Assembly: GCF_020536995.1 (NCBI RefSeq)
Contig: NW_026273359.1
Coordinates: forward strand, 65,001-129,000
Length of the DNA stretch: 64,000 bases
DNA from: Dreissena polymorpha
Lineage: Eukaryota; Mollusca; Bivalvia; Myida; Dreissenidae
Direction of reading: 5' to 3'
Shown here: positions 50,156 through 61,500 of the stretch, in pieces
Numbering within the stretch: the stretch's first letter is position 1
How the letters are laid out: every line of letters starts with the position of its first letter
Made by a program: the position numbers and the translations under genes
Notes under the pieces: generated by a model
The model's input: the letters and a program-made list of their open reading frames with translations, nothing else
Databases searched by the model: none
Told to the model about the DNA's origin: nothing

Positions 50156-51023
50156 TAGCTATTTATCAAAAAAGCAGCATTTAATGACAAACATAAAATC
50201 ATGCCATGATCTGTGAAAAGTTTCCTTTAATGAATGAACAGCTATGTCAGATATTTTCATGCCGGCACTCAACAATGCAATAAAAGTATTTACAATTAGA
50301 CACATTCCACAAATTCTTAGAATGGTTTTATATGTTGCGGACAATATCAAACAACGTTTACCCTTTGTTGAAGACAATAAATGCTTACATGTGTCTGCTA
50401 TCTTAACGCATTTGATGATAAGACCCTCCGGCACGAATGTCGAAACTACGAGTGCAATATGAGAAACAATAACGAATTAACAGTAGGATGCATATCGCTT
50501 TGCCACAACTATGGATATATAGCAATAACAATTTTACTATAACTGCGACAGATGTTAGTTTAATATCGTCGTCACATGATCTACGAAGGTGACATATGTC
50601 GACTGATTCTATATGACCCACATTTATTATATCACATGGGTAAGGCACGCCTCTTTGAAAATTAAAAATAATGTCAACATGTTTGAAATGGCAGCACGGT
50701 ATATTAATAGCATATATTGTTCATTATTTAGTGTTATATTGCCAATGATAATATAATAAAACTTAATATTTTTGTAGACTAATTGTTTTCAAAGCGCAAT
50801 GTCATGGACAATTTACTCTATAACTATATTTTGCTGTGTTCACTTAAATTGAATAAAATTATGTTTATCCGCATTCTTCAAATACATTGTTGGAATACTA
50901 CTATAAGCGTTTCTTATCTTTCAGACATCTAGAATTCTCTCAAGATATAATGCACCGACATTCAAGAACACGAAAGTAAAGACTACTTATTTGCGAGTAA
51001 CTTCATTGTCTGAGGTTACAAAA

Positions 51024-51513
51024 ATGTCAAAAGCAAGTAAATCCGGAGTGGAGAAAAGCACAAACAGGTTGAATGTTGAAGTACAAAGAGTGTCCTCTTT
51101 TAAGACAGTAAAACGTCCAGTTATTAAGAAGAGAAATGAAGATAAAGGTTTCAAACTATTTTACGGACCTAGTAAAACAAAACATAATGGATTGACTTTA
51201 GACGTTTTGCAATCATTGACGCCATTTGAAAATGGCGTCGATTTAGTGACGCAAGAGTCACGTGATCTGTTGCTGAACTGCATAAAACTACACCCAATTG
51301 TTCACGAAGTGTTTTTTCCGGAAGTGACGAAAGATCCCCGAATAACCGACGAAGATTTACGGGGATTTCCGATTCACAGCCTGGCGGTTGCAGTCATTTG
51401 CGAGGCCATTTCAAAAGGAGAGGATTCGTACAAGTTTTACTGTATGATCGAAAAGAATAACTTGGAAAATGTGCTGACTGATCTGTATACTAGCGTACAT
51501 TGGAAGAAATTGG
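51024..51513 (+). CDS. Unrecognised gene, exon 1
   Basis: 163 codons plus one base, from MSKASKSG to HWKKLG, donor TTGG|GTAAAT in phase 1. Joining to exon 2 gives WKKLGFSMYCALYPS. Confidence 0.78.
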
Positions 51514-53943
51514 GTAAATATTGCTTTATGCCATTGGTTATTAACAAAGAAGTATCTGCATAATAAATATAATAAGTGACCAAGCACTTAAAAATGACGT
51601 CATTCACAAACCTTAGGCCGGATATCGTTGACCCTCAATTTTATTTTGAGTCTAAAGAAAAAGTAAATTAAAAAGTAAAACATAACTATAATATTTAACT
51701 TTATTTTGCACTATTTTGATCATTGAAGATTTATTAAGTTCTCTATATTATAGCTTGTGTAATTCGCAAAAACACAGGAGAACGGTATACCGATTAAATT
51801 TTAATATACACATTAAATAGTTATGTGGTCGATTACCTTTCTATGTTCTGCTCCTGCCTCTGATTCACACAGGATAGTTATCGCTTACTGGCGCTATCTT
51901 GGTCATTGTGGGCGCAGGTACTACTTGCATGTACCCCGGGTACTCATAAGTATACTTACATATACACCGGGTACGGTAAATATACTTAATCGTACCCGGT
52001 CGATATTAGACTGTACCCGAGTTGTATTCCCGCCCGAAATCCGATGTCGTAAAACGCGCTACCGATTATCTTAAACAAACTTCTCTTTAAAAAAAACTGC
52101 ATCAACATGCTTTTTGAGTATGAGTTTCGGTAATGAAGAGGCCATTTAACAGAAAATTGACAACAATGTGAATATAATTAAGTACAACAAAATAGCCCTA
52201 AACGACTGATTAAGCGTTAATTTTCCGGGGAACCTTTTAGTACATTTACCGTACCCGGGGTACATGTAAGTATACTTAAGAGTACCCGGGGAACATGTAA
52301 GTAGTACCCGAGCCGACAATGACCAATCGAGCCTTACTGGCATCACTAAGTATTCTAGCATTGGGAAACCAGGTATTCGAGGAAAAGAGTGAGCTGAACG
52401 CCGTAAAATTACTACTGTCGAAACCTCGAAAGGCCGACCGGACTTGTTATTTGTTGTTGTTGTTTTCTCCAGGGTTCTCCATGTACTGCGCTCTGTACCC
52501 ATCCGTAGTGAGAGACGCACGGACGAACATCAGTTTGCAAGACTTCATTGACGATGATGGGTAAGCATGTTCTCTGTCTTTTTAAATAATGTTTAATTAT
52601 TTAAATTCGCTGGCAAGAAATTTCGTTGTTAAAAAAGCAACTTTTTCATGGACACGAAATTTCGTGGATTTTATATGTTGGAATAGCAAGAAATATTCCG
52701 CGAATGTTTGTCGTTTTGTCGACCATGTGGGAATATATAAAAAAAAAAGACGGACTACTTTCAGGCCGGAGTGGGCGGAGCGTATTATTGAGCGCATGAC
52801 GAAGCCCTCTTGGACGAAGCGATGGGTGCAGAAAATAGTTCGCGGTCATGTGACAGAGGAGGAATACAACATGGCGATGAACACACTGTTCGTGAAATTG
52901 CACATGTTGCACCCGCAGTCTGTCATTCCGACCTTTCGTCTGCTGAATCACATCCGAGGTACGTGCTGGAAATAATTACATATACACATATTTAGGTGTT
53001 GTCCTTATTAGCATATCTATAGGTACATGTTGGCAACATATCTATAGATACATAGTTGTGTTAATAACATATCCACAGGTACGCTGTGGTGTTAATTATA
53101 TATGAGCCGCGCTGTGCGAAAATGAGGTTTATGCATGTGGGTCCCAGATTAGCCTGGGCAGTCCGCACAGGCTAACCAGGGGTGAAACTTCCGTTAAAAC
53201 TTGATTTTTGCTAAGAAGAGACTTTCGTGAAACAAAAAAATGTCATAAAAGCGGAGAGTGTCGCCCTGATTAGCCTATGCGGACTGCAAAGGCTAATCTG
53301 AGACGACACTTTACGCACATGCATTAAACCCCTTTTTCACAGAGCACGGCCCATATCCATAGATACGTGTTGGAATAAATCATTTATCAACATATACTCA
53401 CATTTAAACATTGGTGCAAATAAAGTATAGAAAACATAGACAGGTTTTCCGTTTGTTTGACGATGATAAATCATTTTCCGTATTCATTCGTTTGAACTAT
53501 CGAATAACTGAATGACGCTATGTGTTTGCGCTATTCTACCGAAGCATGCAATAGCTTACTGATTAAATAAACTTAATTTAGAAATACAAATTTCACATGG
53601 TGTATACAGTGACTTAATAAAATAACGTATATTTAGTAAGCAAAGAGTTTCTGTCTTCATTTCAGCTCTCCCGGAATGCAACCTAGAGCTGGCCACCCGG
53701 GACTACCTCGGAGGCCCACCGGACGCTGCGGCACTCAGCGCGCATGCGCGGACGGCCGTAACAAATGAGACCATGCCTAGCAACGGCGCGTCGCGCATGA
53801 GCCTCGACAAAATCGAAGTTTTTTACGGCATTGATGTCGAGGAGTTTATAATGACGGAAGCGCGTAAGGTCGGCGTCTGGAACGGGCGACGTCCCGACAA
53901 TAAAAGAACTAGTGACCTCCAGGATAGATGCAGCGTCATGTAA
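51024..53943 (+). CDS. Intact four-exon gene for an unrecognised 349-residue protein
   Basis: I do not recognise this family. Exons 51,024-51,513, 52,473-52,560, 52,765-52,958 and 53,666-53,943 join in phase at every junction (1, 2, 1) and give 350 codons with the stop. The ATG at 51,024 (ACAAAAATGTC, A at -3) starts MSKASKSGVEKSTNRLNVEV. The first 50 residues are basic and Ser-rich, so probably disordered. Then come a mixed alpha/beta-looking region (GFKLFYGPSKTKHNGL, LLNCIKLHPIVHEVFFPEVT), an aromatic and basic stretch (PEWAERIIERMTKPSWTKRW) and the C terminus ENDing in DLQDRCSVM. There is no signal peptide or membrane segment, which suggests a cytosolic or nuclear protein. Without splicing, the first exon would read on 19 codons to a stop. 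Intron 1 holds a MITE and intron 3 a palindromic repeat. Confidence 0.8.
51903..52322. mobile_element. 420-bp MITE with GTACCCGGG-rich inverted ends
   Basis: Short relative of the element at 45,911: same inner blocks (GTACCCGGTCGATATTAGAC, AAAACGCGCTACCGATTA) and right end, lacking the middle. It lies in intron 1 of the unrecognised gene. Confidence 0.85.
52473..52560 (+). CDS. Unrecognised gene, exon 2
   Basis: Strong acceptor TTGTTTTCTCCAG; FSMYCALYPSVVRDARTNIS then LQDFIDDDG; donor GATGG|GTAAGC in phase 2. Confidence 0.8.
52765..52958 (+). CDS. Unrecognised gene, exon 3
   Basis: Acceptor CTACTTTCAG; PEWAERIIERMTKPSWTKRW, HVTEEEYNMAMNTLFVKLHM, IPTFRLLNHIR; donor CCGAG|GTACGT in phase 1. 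Confidence 0.82.
53103..53350 (+). mobile_element. Short palindromic repeat copy in intron 3
   Basis: GAGCCGCGCTGTGCGAAAAT at the left and TTTTTCACAGAGCACGGCCC at the right. Confidence 0.85.
53666..53943 (+). CDS. Unrecognised gene, exon 4 and stop
   Basis: Acceptor CTTCATTTCAG; ALPECNLELATRDYLGGPPD, SLDKIEVFYGIDVEEFIMTE, ending DLQDRCSVM and TAA at 53,941-53,943. Candidate poly(A) signals (AATAAAAG, AAATAAAC) lie near 54,880-54,905. Confidence 0.8.
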
Positions 53944-54499
53944 TCTCGTGATCACATTTGGCCGTTTCCGGCTCTCGTCGAAAAAATGCGAACGCATCCA
54001 GATGTCGCAGCCGGAATAAGCTCGCATACCTTATGGAATAAGCATCAATTATTCGTCTCTGACAACAAAATGAACAAACGCATGCGTTAGATGTGACGAT
54101 GTTACAAATACCTTTCGTTGATTCGGACCTTCTATCTAATAACGTCGAAGTCTGGACGGATTTACACAATTACACATGTGTTTAGATTTTTAGGGAGAAA
54201 ATCTCCAGTGTTCTTCCGTATTGAATGTATTATTGTTCATTAGACTTATTTTGTACCAAAATCATCATGTTTGTCTTCTGTGTTTGTTTTAATTGTTAAA
54301 CGTACATTTTTGGTTTGAACAAATGCGAATAATGCGGTATCGATGTATAAGTTATGCTATTCACACATTTTTGAATGTATGACAAGTATCGATAAAACAG
54401 TTCGTGTGATATACGTAACGATTTAATATCATACATCGATGACGAGCGATAATTACACGTGTTCGCTTGTACGCTTGTTAATTATAGTAGATCTAATAA

Positions 54500-54660
54500 T
54501 TCACAGGCTTATCTGGGACGAAATGTTCCGCCCAAACTGGATTCTTGCTAAGAAGGGACTTTCTTTAAACGAAAAATACCATAGAAGCGGAGAATGTCGT
54601 CCCTGATTAGCAAGTGAAAATGCATTAAACCCAGTTTTCCCAAAACGCTGCTCAGATTAT
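54500..54660 (+). mobile_element. Short palindromic repeat copy, truncated
   Basis: Left end lost; runs from CACAGGCTTATCTGGGACGA to AAACCCAGTTTTCCCAAAAC, in the likely 3' untranslated region or downstream flank of the unrecognised gene. Confidence 0.75.
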
Positions 54661-55487
54661 TCTTGTTATCGCATAATGTTCGAAGTTGTGCCTTTGTTAT
54701 TATTATAAATGGTTGCAAAATATGTTAATATTTGAATATATAATTTAATATGTTGTATATGTAAATATTTGTATATATGTAACATAAAATAACATGTAAA
54801 TATATTTGAATATGTTATATGTAATACAAAAAGTTGTTGCGATTAATTCATATTTTATTTACGTTTTAAATTAAAATAATAAAAGCTATTATTTATATAA
54901 AATAAACAACACTGAATTGGTACAAAAGCATGTTCTTGTTTTTATTCCAAATCGCACGAAACAGCGTCTACGTTGCATGTTATGATCACCTGCAGTCTAT
55001 CTTTTGTTGTGTAAACTATTTTAAAATATTCAAAGCTGCAGCCTAATGATGGATACTTATACATTTAATTAAAACCATCGATTTAGTCAAGACAAAGTAT
55101 AAGGGTATGCTGGATTCGCAATATTCGTGTGTGTTTATGTCTGTTTTACTTCCTGTCCTTGCCAGTCCGCCTTTCTGTCTGTCTGTCTGGCACACCAATA
55201 ATACATGCATGCACTTTACCTTATGTGAAAAAAAATGCGCATGTGCAATTCTGCATCAGGCTTCGTTAAAACTTGTTCGAAAATTATGCCCCCTGCCCTT
55301 CGAACATTGAATAACTGTAACATGATTATTGTACCCTACTTGCTACATATCGTACGGACGGACGAACACAGATTTATAATTCTCGTTTCTCGGTGACTAA
55401 GTCTGTACATTATTGCTGCCATACAATTTATAATTTGTTAATCAAAGCGCGGCAAGGTGTCAAAGTGCGATATTTTCTCATTCACAG

Positions 55488-58400
55488 AAGGGTGTGGCGA
55501 TATCGGGACATGTAATCCCGGAGCGCACATTACCAACACCGGAAACAGTACCGGTAAGTCGTTCATAGACATAGTTAACTTCGTTTTATCGATATTGTTA
55601 TCAATTCATAACTAGACAAACGATAGATAACAAACACGTGAATAAACATATAATTATTGATCTGAACATTGTTCACTATTTAGGTCTGACGTTTTTTATT
55701 GGGAGTTCGCCATCGCCATGTTGCGGAACACTTAACAACTGGAAATTTTATGTGACGTCACCAGGTGATGGTGACGTCACGATGCATCTATGGCGGGCGA
55801 CGTCAACGCCAAATAGTTACGAACAAGTCGCGCAACAGACATTTACAGGTAACGAGGATTACACACGCGGCAATACATTTTACAAGTTGCTCTCTTAAGG
55901 CAAATATGAAGTATTAGAGGCTAATAAAATTATTTTTAGCATAAATCCGGTAAGGAGATATAGAGGGGAAAATGCAATGCGGTTTCTTCACGTTGAACAC
56001 GTTTCAAGAATAAAACAATAGAGTAATGCAATGTTGTACACCTTACACGTGTTTCTTATTACAAACCCATTTACTTATTTGAAGCCGGACCTTAAAACTC
56101 AACATGGAACGCACACATGTTTTTCCGAATAGTTTTCCGTTTCGTTATTTTCATTTATTTTAAAATTTCCATTTTTTAGCCTCCGTCGGGCTAAACACGA
56201 ATTTGGCGACGGGTATCGTAGAAGTGGAAAACGGTGACCTGATAGGATGGTATGTATTACGTCGATCAATAGCTTTGTCCGTTTCCGATTTATGATTAAA
56301 TTTATTTTATTATAAAATATTTGGCATTATATTTATTGTTATATTTTGTTAAAAAACACACACTCATATAATGGCTAAGTAACACCAGAAAGCTTGGTTT
56401 TCCACACACACGTTAGTTTCTCATATTCAACAGTTATAACAGAGTCAATATTTAAACTCACTGGAAACATTCTCTTTAAGAAGTGCTCATTTTAAGCGTC
56501 AATCGAGATTTTAACTTGGTTGTATATAATCGTTTCTCTGATATGAAAAAACATGCCCGTAATAGTTATTTTGTGTGAATCTGTTTAAATTGTTTGGCTC
56601 ATATTGTTGTTACGCTTGTTCACTTCCGATACCCGGTCTTTTCGAAAACGTATGTTGTTGTTATTCCGATAGTAAGCTTCCGTTAAACAGCGAACCGGGT
56701 TTACAGTCTTTCCACAGTGGCTTCCGTTAAACAGCGAACCGGGTTCACAGTCTTTCCACAATGGCTTCCGGTAACCGGGTTTACAGTCTTTCCGCAATGG
56801 CTTCCGGTAACCGGGTTTACAGTCTTTCCACAGTGGCTTCCGTTAAACAGCGAACCGGGTTCACAGTCTTTCCGCAATGGCTTCCGGTAACCGGGTTTAC
56901 AGTCTTTCCGCAATGGCTTCCGGTAACCGGGTTTACAGTCTTTCCACAGTGGCTTCCGTTAAACAGCGAACCGGGTTTACAGTCTTTCCACAATGGCTTC
57001 CGGTAACCGGGTTTACAGTCTTTCCACAATGGCTTCCGGTAACCGGGTTTACAGTCTTTCCACAGTGGCTTCCGTTAAACAGCGAACCGGGTTTACAGTC
57101 TTTCCACAATGGCTTCCGGTAACCGGGTTTACAGTCTTTCCACAATGGCTTCCGGTACAGAGCGATATTGCAACCAGGCTTACTGTCTCTCTGCAAATCT
57201 GTTTTTATTGTTCCGCAGGTCCACTTCCGGTTCTGAACTAATCCCCTTTAGCACCACCACGACGGGTTCGAGCAGCACTCAGAGTCAGGTGCTGGCGAAC
57301 CCGGGAGTTGGGACAGAAGTTCCCTGGGCGATGACGCCGGACACCACCAATACCTACGCCGCCGGTGCCGTTGTAACCGCCAATAAGTATGAGCAGTAGT
57401 CCATTTATATCGAGGCTATCTGGATTCCCATCATATTGCCATCGCCACGAGGAGACCTGGTAGTTGGGTTAAGAGTTTGAAGCAGTGTTTTCGACACTGA
57501 ACCTAATTTTACCTTATGATGCGTAATACTCGTTCAAAGGTTTTGTTTGAGAATGGGATCGAACGTGCGACCCATTAGTTACGTTGCCAGTGTGACAATA
57601 GATCTCTTGTCACTAAGTTTGATGCTTGTATTACCAAGTGTTACACAGACATTTCATTGAAAACGACAAGTTTAAAAAATATTCACGTAGAAAAGCGTTA
57701 CAGACGTTGCAGGATTTTTGTCATAGATCCAATGATGTTTATTTGAAAAATAGGTACGGCCTCAACGTCTGTGTTTGGCTCTCCATGTGTTTTATTCATT
57801 TGTATGTGCCGATTGATGCGATTTTGCGAGTCTGCGTACATCTCAAAGAAGAAAACCAACAGACATGAAGCACCAATTAAAGAAAAAAAAACAGAAAGTC
57901 ACATGTATAAGAAGTTAATAGTAATGTAATAAGCACTCATTTATTTCATAATGCGTATTCAGATGAGGACCCAGTAATTGTGGACGAAAGCGTAACAATC
58001 AGCGACACTATGACGTCACAGCCTATATTCACCATTGTCGTCACGGACGCGGACACAAACGACGTCGTGGCGGCTACTTCCGGTTTCAGCGTTACGAAGA
58101 CTGCCGGAAGTTCCCTTTTCTCGGTGGTAAAGACTGCCACAGGATGTAAGTCTTGAAGCGATTATTTTCAGTAAGGAAAAATAGGCAAGAGTAGCCTATT
58201 GGAGATATGAGCCGGTTTTCGAATATTGTAAACTGATTATTATTGTAATATATTCGAATATTGCAAATTTAATATTTTTGTAATATATTCGAAAATTGTA
58301 CAATCATTAATATTTTAATATATTCGAATATTGTAAACTCATAATTATTGTAATATATTCGAATTGTGTAAACTTATTAATATTTATATATATTCGAAAA

Positions 58401-60498
58401 TTGTAAACTTATTAATATTATAATATATTCAAATATTGTAAACGAATTATTAGTGTACTATATTCGAATATTGTAAACGAATTATTAGTGCAATATATTC
58501 AAATATTGTAAACTTATTATTAGTGTAATATATTCGAATATTGTAAACTCATTATTGTTGTAATATATTCGAATATTGTAAACTCATTATTGTTCTAATA
58601 TATTCGAATTTTGTAAACTCATTATTAGGACATGAATTTTCTTAATTTCGTGGGTTGACCGGTCCAACTTTTTTTTAACCATTGATGAACTTTAAAATAA
58701 CGAATGTAAATGATGTGTCGCATTCAAAAACTTTGCTGCTATCTCAAAGGACAAGGTCACGCTGAGACGTCAAAACACAGAAAAGATCAATATCACTCGT
58801 TTGGGGTTTTATTTATTACTATTTTTTTTTTTTGGGGGGGGGGCATTTGTAACTTACAGTGACAGCATTTAAACCTTACAGTGACCTAACTTGTTCAACA
58901 GTTTTCCACTTCTTTAGGAGTAGAAACTACTTTCTGTACATAGTTGTCTGGAGTCGTCCTTAAGTACTTAGTGTTCATAGTACATATTCAGGTACGAGTT
59001 AAAAAATAATAAAATAAAACTAGGCAACACTGTCTAGTGATAAAACCCTAGTCATCTCTATACCTTATCGTTTAACAATATATATCAAATTCGAATTTTC
59101 AGATGCTATTCGTAGCGGCGCCTCTTTGAGCGCCGGAAGTTATCCCCTGACTATCACCGCCACCGACCGCTGCGGCGACACCGCCACCGGAACGATAACA
59201 GTTTTCGTCACGAATACCGTAAGTGTAACGTCATCAACGACTTTTCACAAATCGCGTGACGCCATACACAGCGTGACGTCAAGGACAGTGTGTCGTTTAA
59301 GAAAGCATGACGTCGTAACAATTTGACTCGCGAATTTACATTTATTTGAGTTCTTATCCTGGTCGTCATTAATAAGCTTGTTTTATTAGGGTATTTTGTC
59401 CAAGCTAATTTTACTCTATAATCTATCAGAATTAAAATTTACGTCAGCTTGTCTTATTTTTTCTGGTTGTTTATTGGGAAATATCACTGAACTAATATAT
59501 TAATTCCATTATTGCTTATTACTATTCATGCTTTTTAATGGATTATTCCTCGAAACAAATCCCGGGATTTAAAACCGATTATCTACTTTTTGATGAAAGG
59601 GAACAATTTCGATCATGTTTAATGTTGTTCTGTGAAATGTCATCGCTTTGACGCCATGCCGTGATAATTTCAGAAAACTCTCCAGTCAAACCCTTTTAAT
59701 TAAAAAATATATTTTCCCGAGTGAGGGAATATATTTATTTTCGATGGCATCACAAGTGGATGAAAATGATTTATTGTTTTGTTATTTAAATCTTTTCAAC
59801 AGTTTGTTAACATTTTAAAAGGTTAAAAATTAAACTTTCTTGGGAGTAATACATCCGTCATTTTATCGTAAAAAAGTGAAAAAAAAAAATACTGATTGTC
59901 TCATTATTTATTGTGTCTGTTTTAAATAAGTAGAGCTAATTATCAGTTTTAAATTACCTATGTTTCTCTGTAAACCACAATAAAACATAAAACTTAATAT
60001 GTTTGATCAAATTAAAGGCCATAAATTCAAAATTTATTACAATTTGAAGATTTCATATCATGAGCACAGGTACACACAATGTAAGTATTTCGGTGTTTGA
60101 CAAATGGTAAAGATTATTTCCTTAAAAGACTTGACTATACTCATATAAATATATTTATTTAATTAACTGCACTTAAGATATTTATGTATCAGATATCGTC
60201 CATTTAGCATTTTGTCAGTCTATAAATAAACTGATTCAACAATTATATACAACGTGTATCGTGTCTCGTTTAGTATATATAATGCAACTATTTAACGTTT
60301 GAACTTTTCTGTATTCAGTATCCTCTCCTCTCTAGGCCCCGGTGTTTGTTCCGGTTTCTCTTCAAACCGTTCATCCGACACCGATTAGTGACGTCACGAC
60401 AACGGCTAGGACCCTCTATACATTTGACGTCACGGACACGAATCCAATAACGTGCACAGTCGATAACACCAAGTTTGAAATCAAAACGGTTGGATCAG
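55488..60498 (+). CDS. Cadherin-like extracellular protein, seven exons seen, both ends missing
   Basis: Exons 55,488-55,553, 55,684-55,848, 56,180-56,249, 57,219 to about 57,386, 57,963-58,145, 59,103-59,218, 60,336-60,498. The first four encode GCGDIGTCNPGAHITNTGNS, FFIGSSPSPCCGTLNNWKFY, HLWRAT, SVGLNTNLATGIVEVENGDL and IGWSTSGSELIPFS, a Cys- and Thr/Ser-rich beta-sandwich-like domain I cannot name. The last three look like cadherin-type repeats: FTIVVTDADTNDVV, GSYPLTITATDRCGDTATGT, then a second repeat start APVFVPVSLQTVHPTPISDV and LYTFDVTDTNPITC. Phases agree except at the fourth to fifth junction, where the donor is uncertain or an exon is missing. No signal peptide or membrane segment is visible. 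By domain type it should be secreted or cell-surface. The gene probably continues past the repeats at the window end. Confidence 0.7.
55684..55848 (+). CDS. Cadherin-like gene, exon 2
   Basis: Acceptor CTATTTAG|GTCTG; GLTFFIGSSPSPCCGTLNNW, KFYVTSPGDGDVTMHLWRAT; donor ACAG|GTAACG. It contains two neighbouring Cys. Confidence 0.75.
56683..57165 (+). repeat. Minisatellite with 116-bp higher-order L-S-S units
   Basis: Two related units, L (44 bp, CTTCCGTTAAACAGCGAACC then GGGTTTACAGTCTTTCCACA) and S (36 bp, CTTCCGGTAACCGGGTTTAC then AGTCTTTCC), alternate as L-S-S with a 116-bp period, about four times. The array lies in an intron of the cadherin-like gene. Open frames on both strands repeat with the same period. 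Confidence 0.95.
57963..58145 (+). CDS. Cadherin-like gene, exon 5: first cadherin-type repeat, N half
   Basis: Acceptor CGTATTCAG; DEDPVIVDESVTISDTMTSQ, then PIFTIVVTDADTNDVVAATS; donor GGAT|GTAAGT. The VTDADxND pattern resembles the calcium-binding DxD turn of cadherin repeats. Confidence 0.75.
58218..58628 (+). repeat. AT-rich tandem repeat of about 35 bp, roughly 12 copies
   Basis: Units contain ATATATTCGAATATTGTAAAC and then TTATTATTGTAAT. In an intron of the cadherin-like gene. Confidence 0.9.
59103..59218 (+). CDS. Cadherin-like gene, exon 6: cadherin-type repeat, C half
   Basis: Acceptor GAATTTTCAG; YAIRSGASLSAGSYPLTITA then TDRCGDTATGTITVFVTNT; donor ACC|GTAAGT. LTITATD with a following beta-strand TGTITVFV is the usual end of a cadherin repeat. 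Confidence 0.8.
60336..60498 (+). CDS. Cadherin-like gene, exon 7: next cadherin-type repeat
   Basis: Acceptor CTCCTCTCTAG in phase 0; APVFVPVSLQTVHPTPISDV then TLYTFDVTDTNPITCTVDNT; donor TCAG|GTTAGT. No following exon could be recognised within the window. Confidence 0.78.
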
Positions 60499-60539
60499 GT
60501 TAGTATTATTTACAAATATAAAAAAGTTAGAATATGGTA

Positions 60540-60705
60540 CGCTCCGCCTTCACTGGAGTTTCGTTTCGAAAATGCCTATAAACGAAACTTTCCATTAAGG
60601 CGGAAAGCGTCGTCCCTAATTAGCCTGTGCGGACTGCACATGCTGATATGGGATTACATTTAATAAACAGGAATAAAGCTCAGTGTTCCCAAAACGAGGC
60701 TCATA
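60540..60705 (+). mobile_element. Short palindromic repeat copy, truncated
   Basis: Right half kept (AAGGCGGAAAGCGTCGTCCC, GCCTGTGCGGACTGCACATG), left half largely lost. Confidence 0.75.
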
Positions 60706-60879
60706 ATTATTATAAAATCGTCCTCTGACCGACAATTAACAAACTATTTGTATACTACGTATTTATACTTTAAGTTATTTATTATAACTATTTTTTAAAT
60801 ATTAAGGCTTACTATTTTAAAACTTTTTTTTTAATTTCTGCGTTCTTCATTGTATATTTTTATTGAATTATATATATTT

Positions 60880-61500
60880 TCATTTAGTGGGGTCATATGG
60901 TGAAATGATTGTTCACTTTTTGATAAAAGCAACAAACTTGGCACATTTGTAGATTTAAGTATTTCATTCATTTTTAGCTATGGACCCATCTCCAATTTTC
61001 AAGATGGCCGCCATTTTCAAGATGGCCGCCAAAATGGCCGCCAAACTTTAGGAAATTACATGTTACTGCCATATTTGATAAAAATATTCTGTTTTTGGCA
61101 TTAAAATTAGCTGTTTTATGTTAGTAATTAATGAAAATATGTTTCTACACGAAAAACAAATGAATATTGCATATAAGTCAAAATGGCTTCCAAAATGGCC
61201 GCCTAAAGTAAAAAAAAAAAGATTTTCCACCTCAAATCTATAATTTCATAACTCATTCAATGTATGTTATGTAAGCAAGTGTTTTTCTCTTTTTTTTTGT
61301 ATTTACAGATACCTTCATTTGTATAATATGCTCAACATATTGTGTCAGTCCTTAAATAAAGAAATAACTGCTTTCAAGAGTTCACACTTCCAGACCTTAA
61401 AGCTGCCTTAAAATCTAACCGCGGTCACATCCTCCACCACATATTTTCATATTTTTCAAAATGGCCGCCATTTTCAAAATAACCGCCAACCTATCAAAAA
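60880..61500. repeat. AT-rich repeat with a cluster of GATGGCCGCC motifs
   Basis: AAGATGGCCGCCATTTTCAA, AAAATGGCCGCC and variants occur about six times between 61,000 and 61,490. The motif matches the YY1 core (CCGCCATNTT) in one orientation. Confidence 0.6.

Larger units (their letters stand above)
45831..51023. other. 5 kb without a recognised gene; mobile-element debris
   Basis: Holds the long GTACCCGGG element, a pair of tRNA-derived repeats, a short palindromic repeat and tRNA-bearing element copy 4. Nothing else could be supported on either strand. Confidence 0.6.

Noticed and set aside
55107-55310. A possible signal-peptide exon (MSVLLPVLAS) for the cadherin-like gene
   Set aside because: There is no donor in the right phase to join 55,488, and the sequence overlaps a CTGTCTGT-type simple repeat, so the hydrophobic run is not convincing.
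56585-57399. Repeated short proteins on both strands (MASGNRVYSLS, CGKTVNPV)
   Set aside because: They follow the 116-bp minisatellite period and are open in several frames at once, as expected of a repeat.
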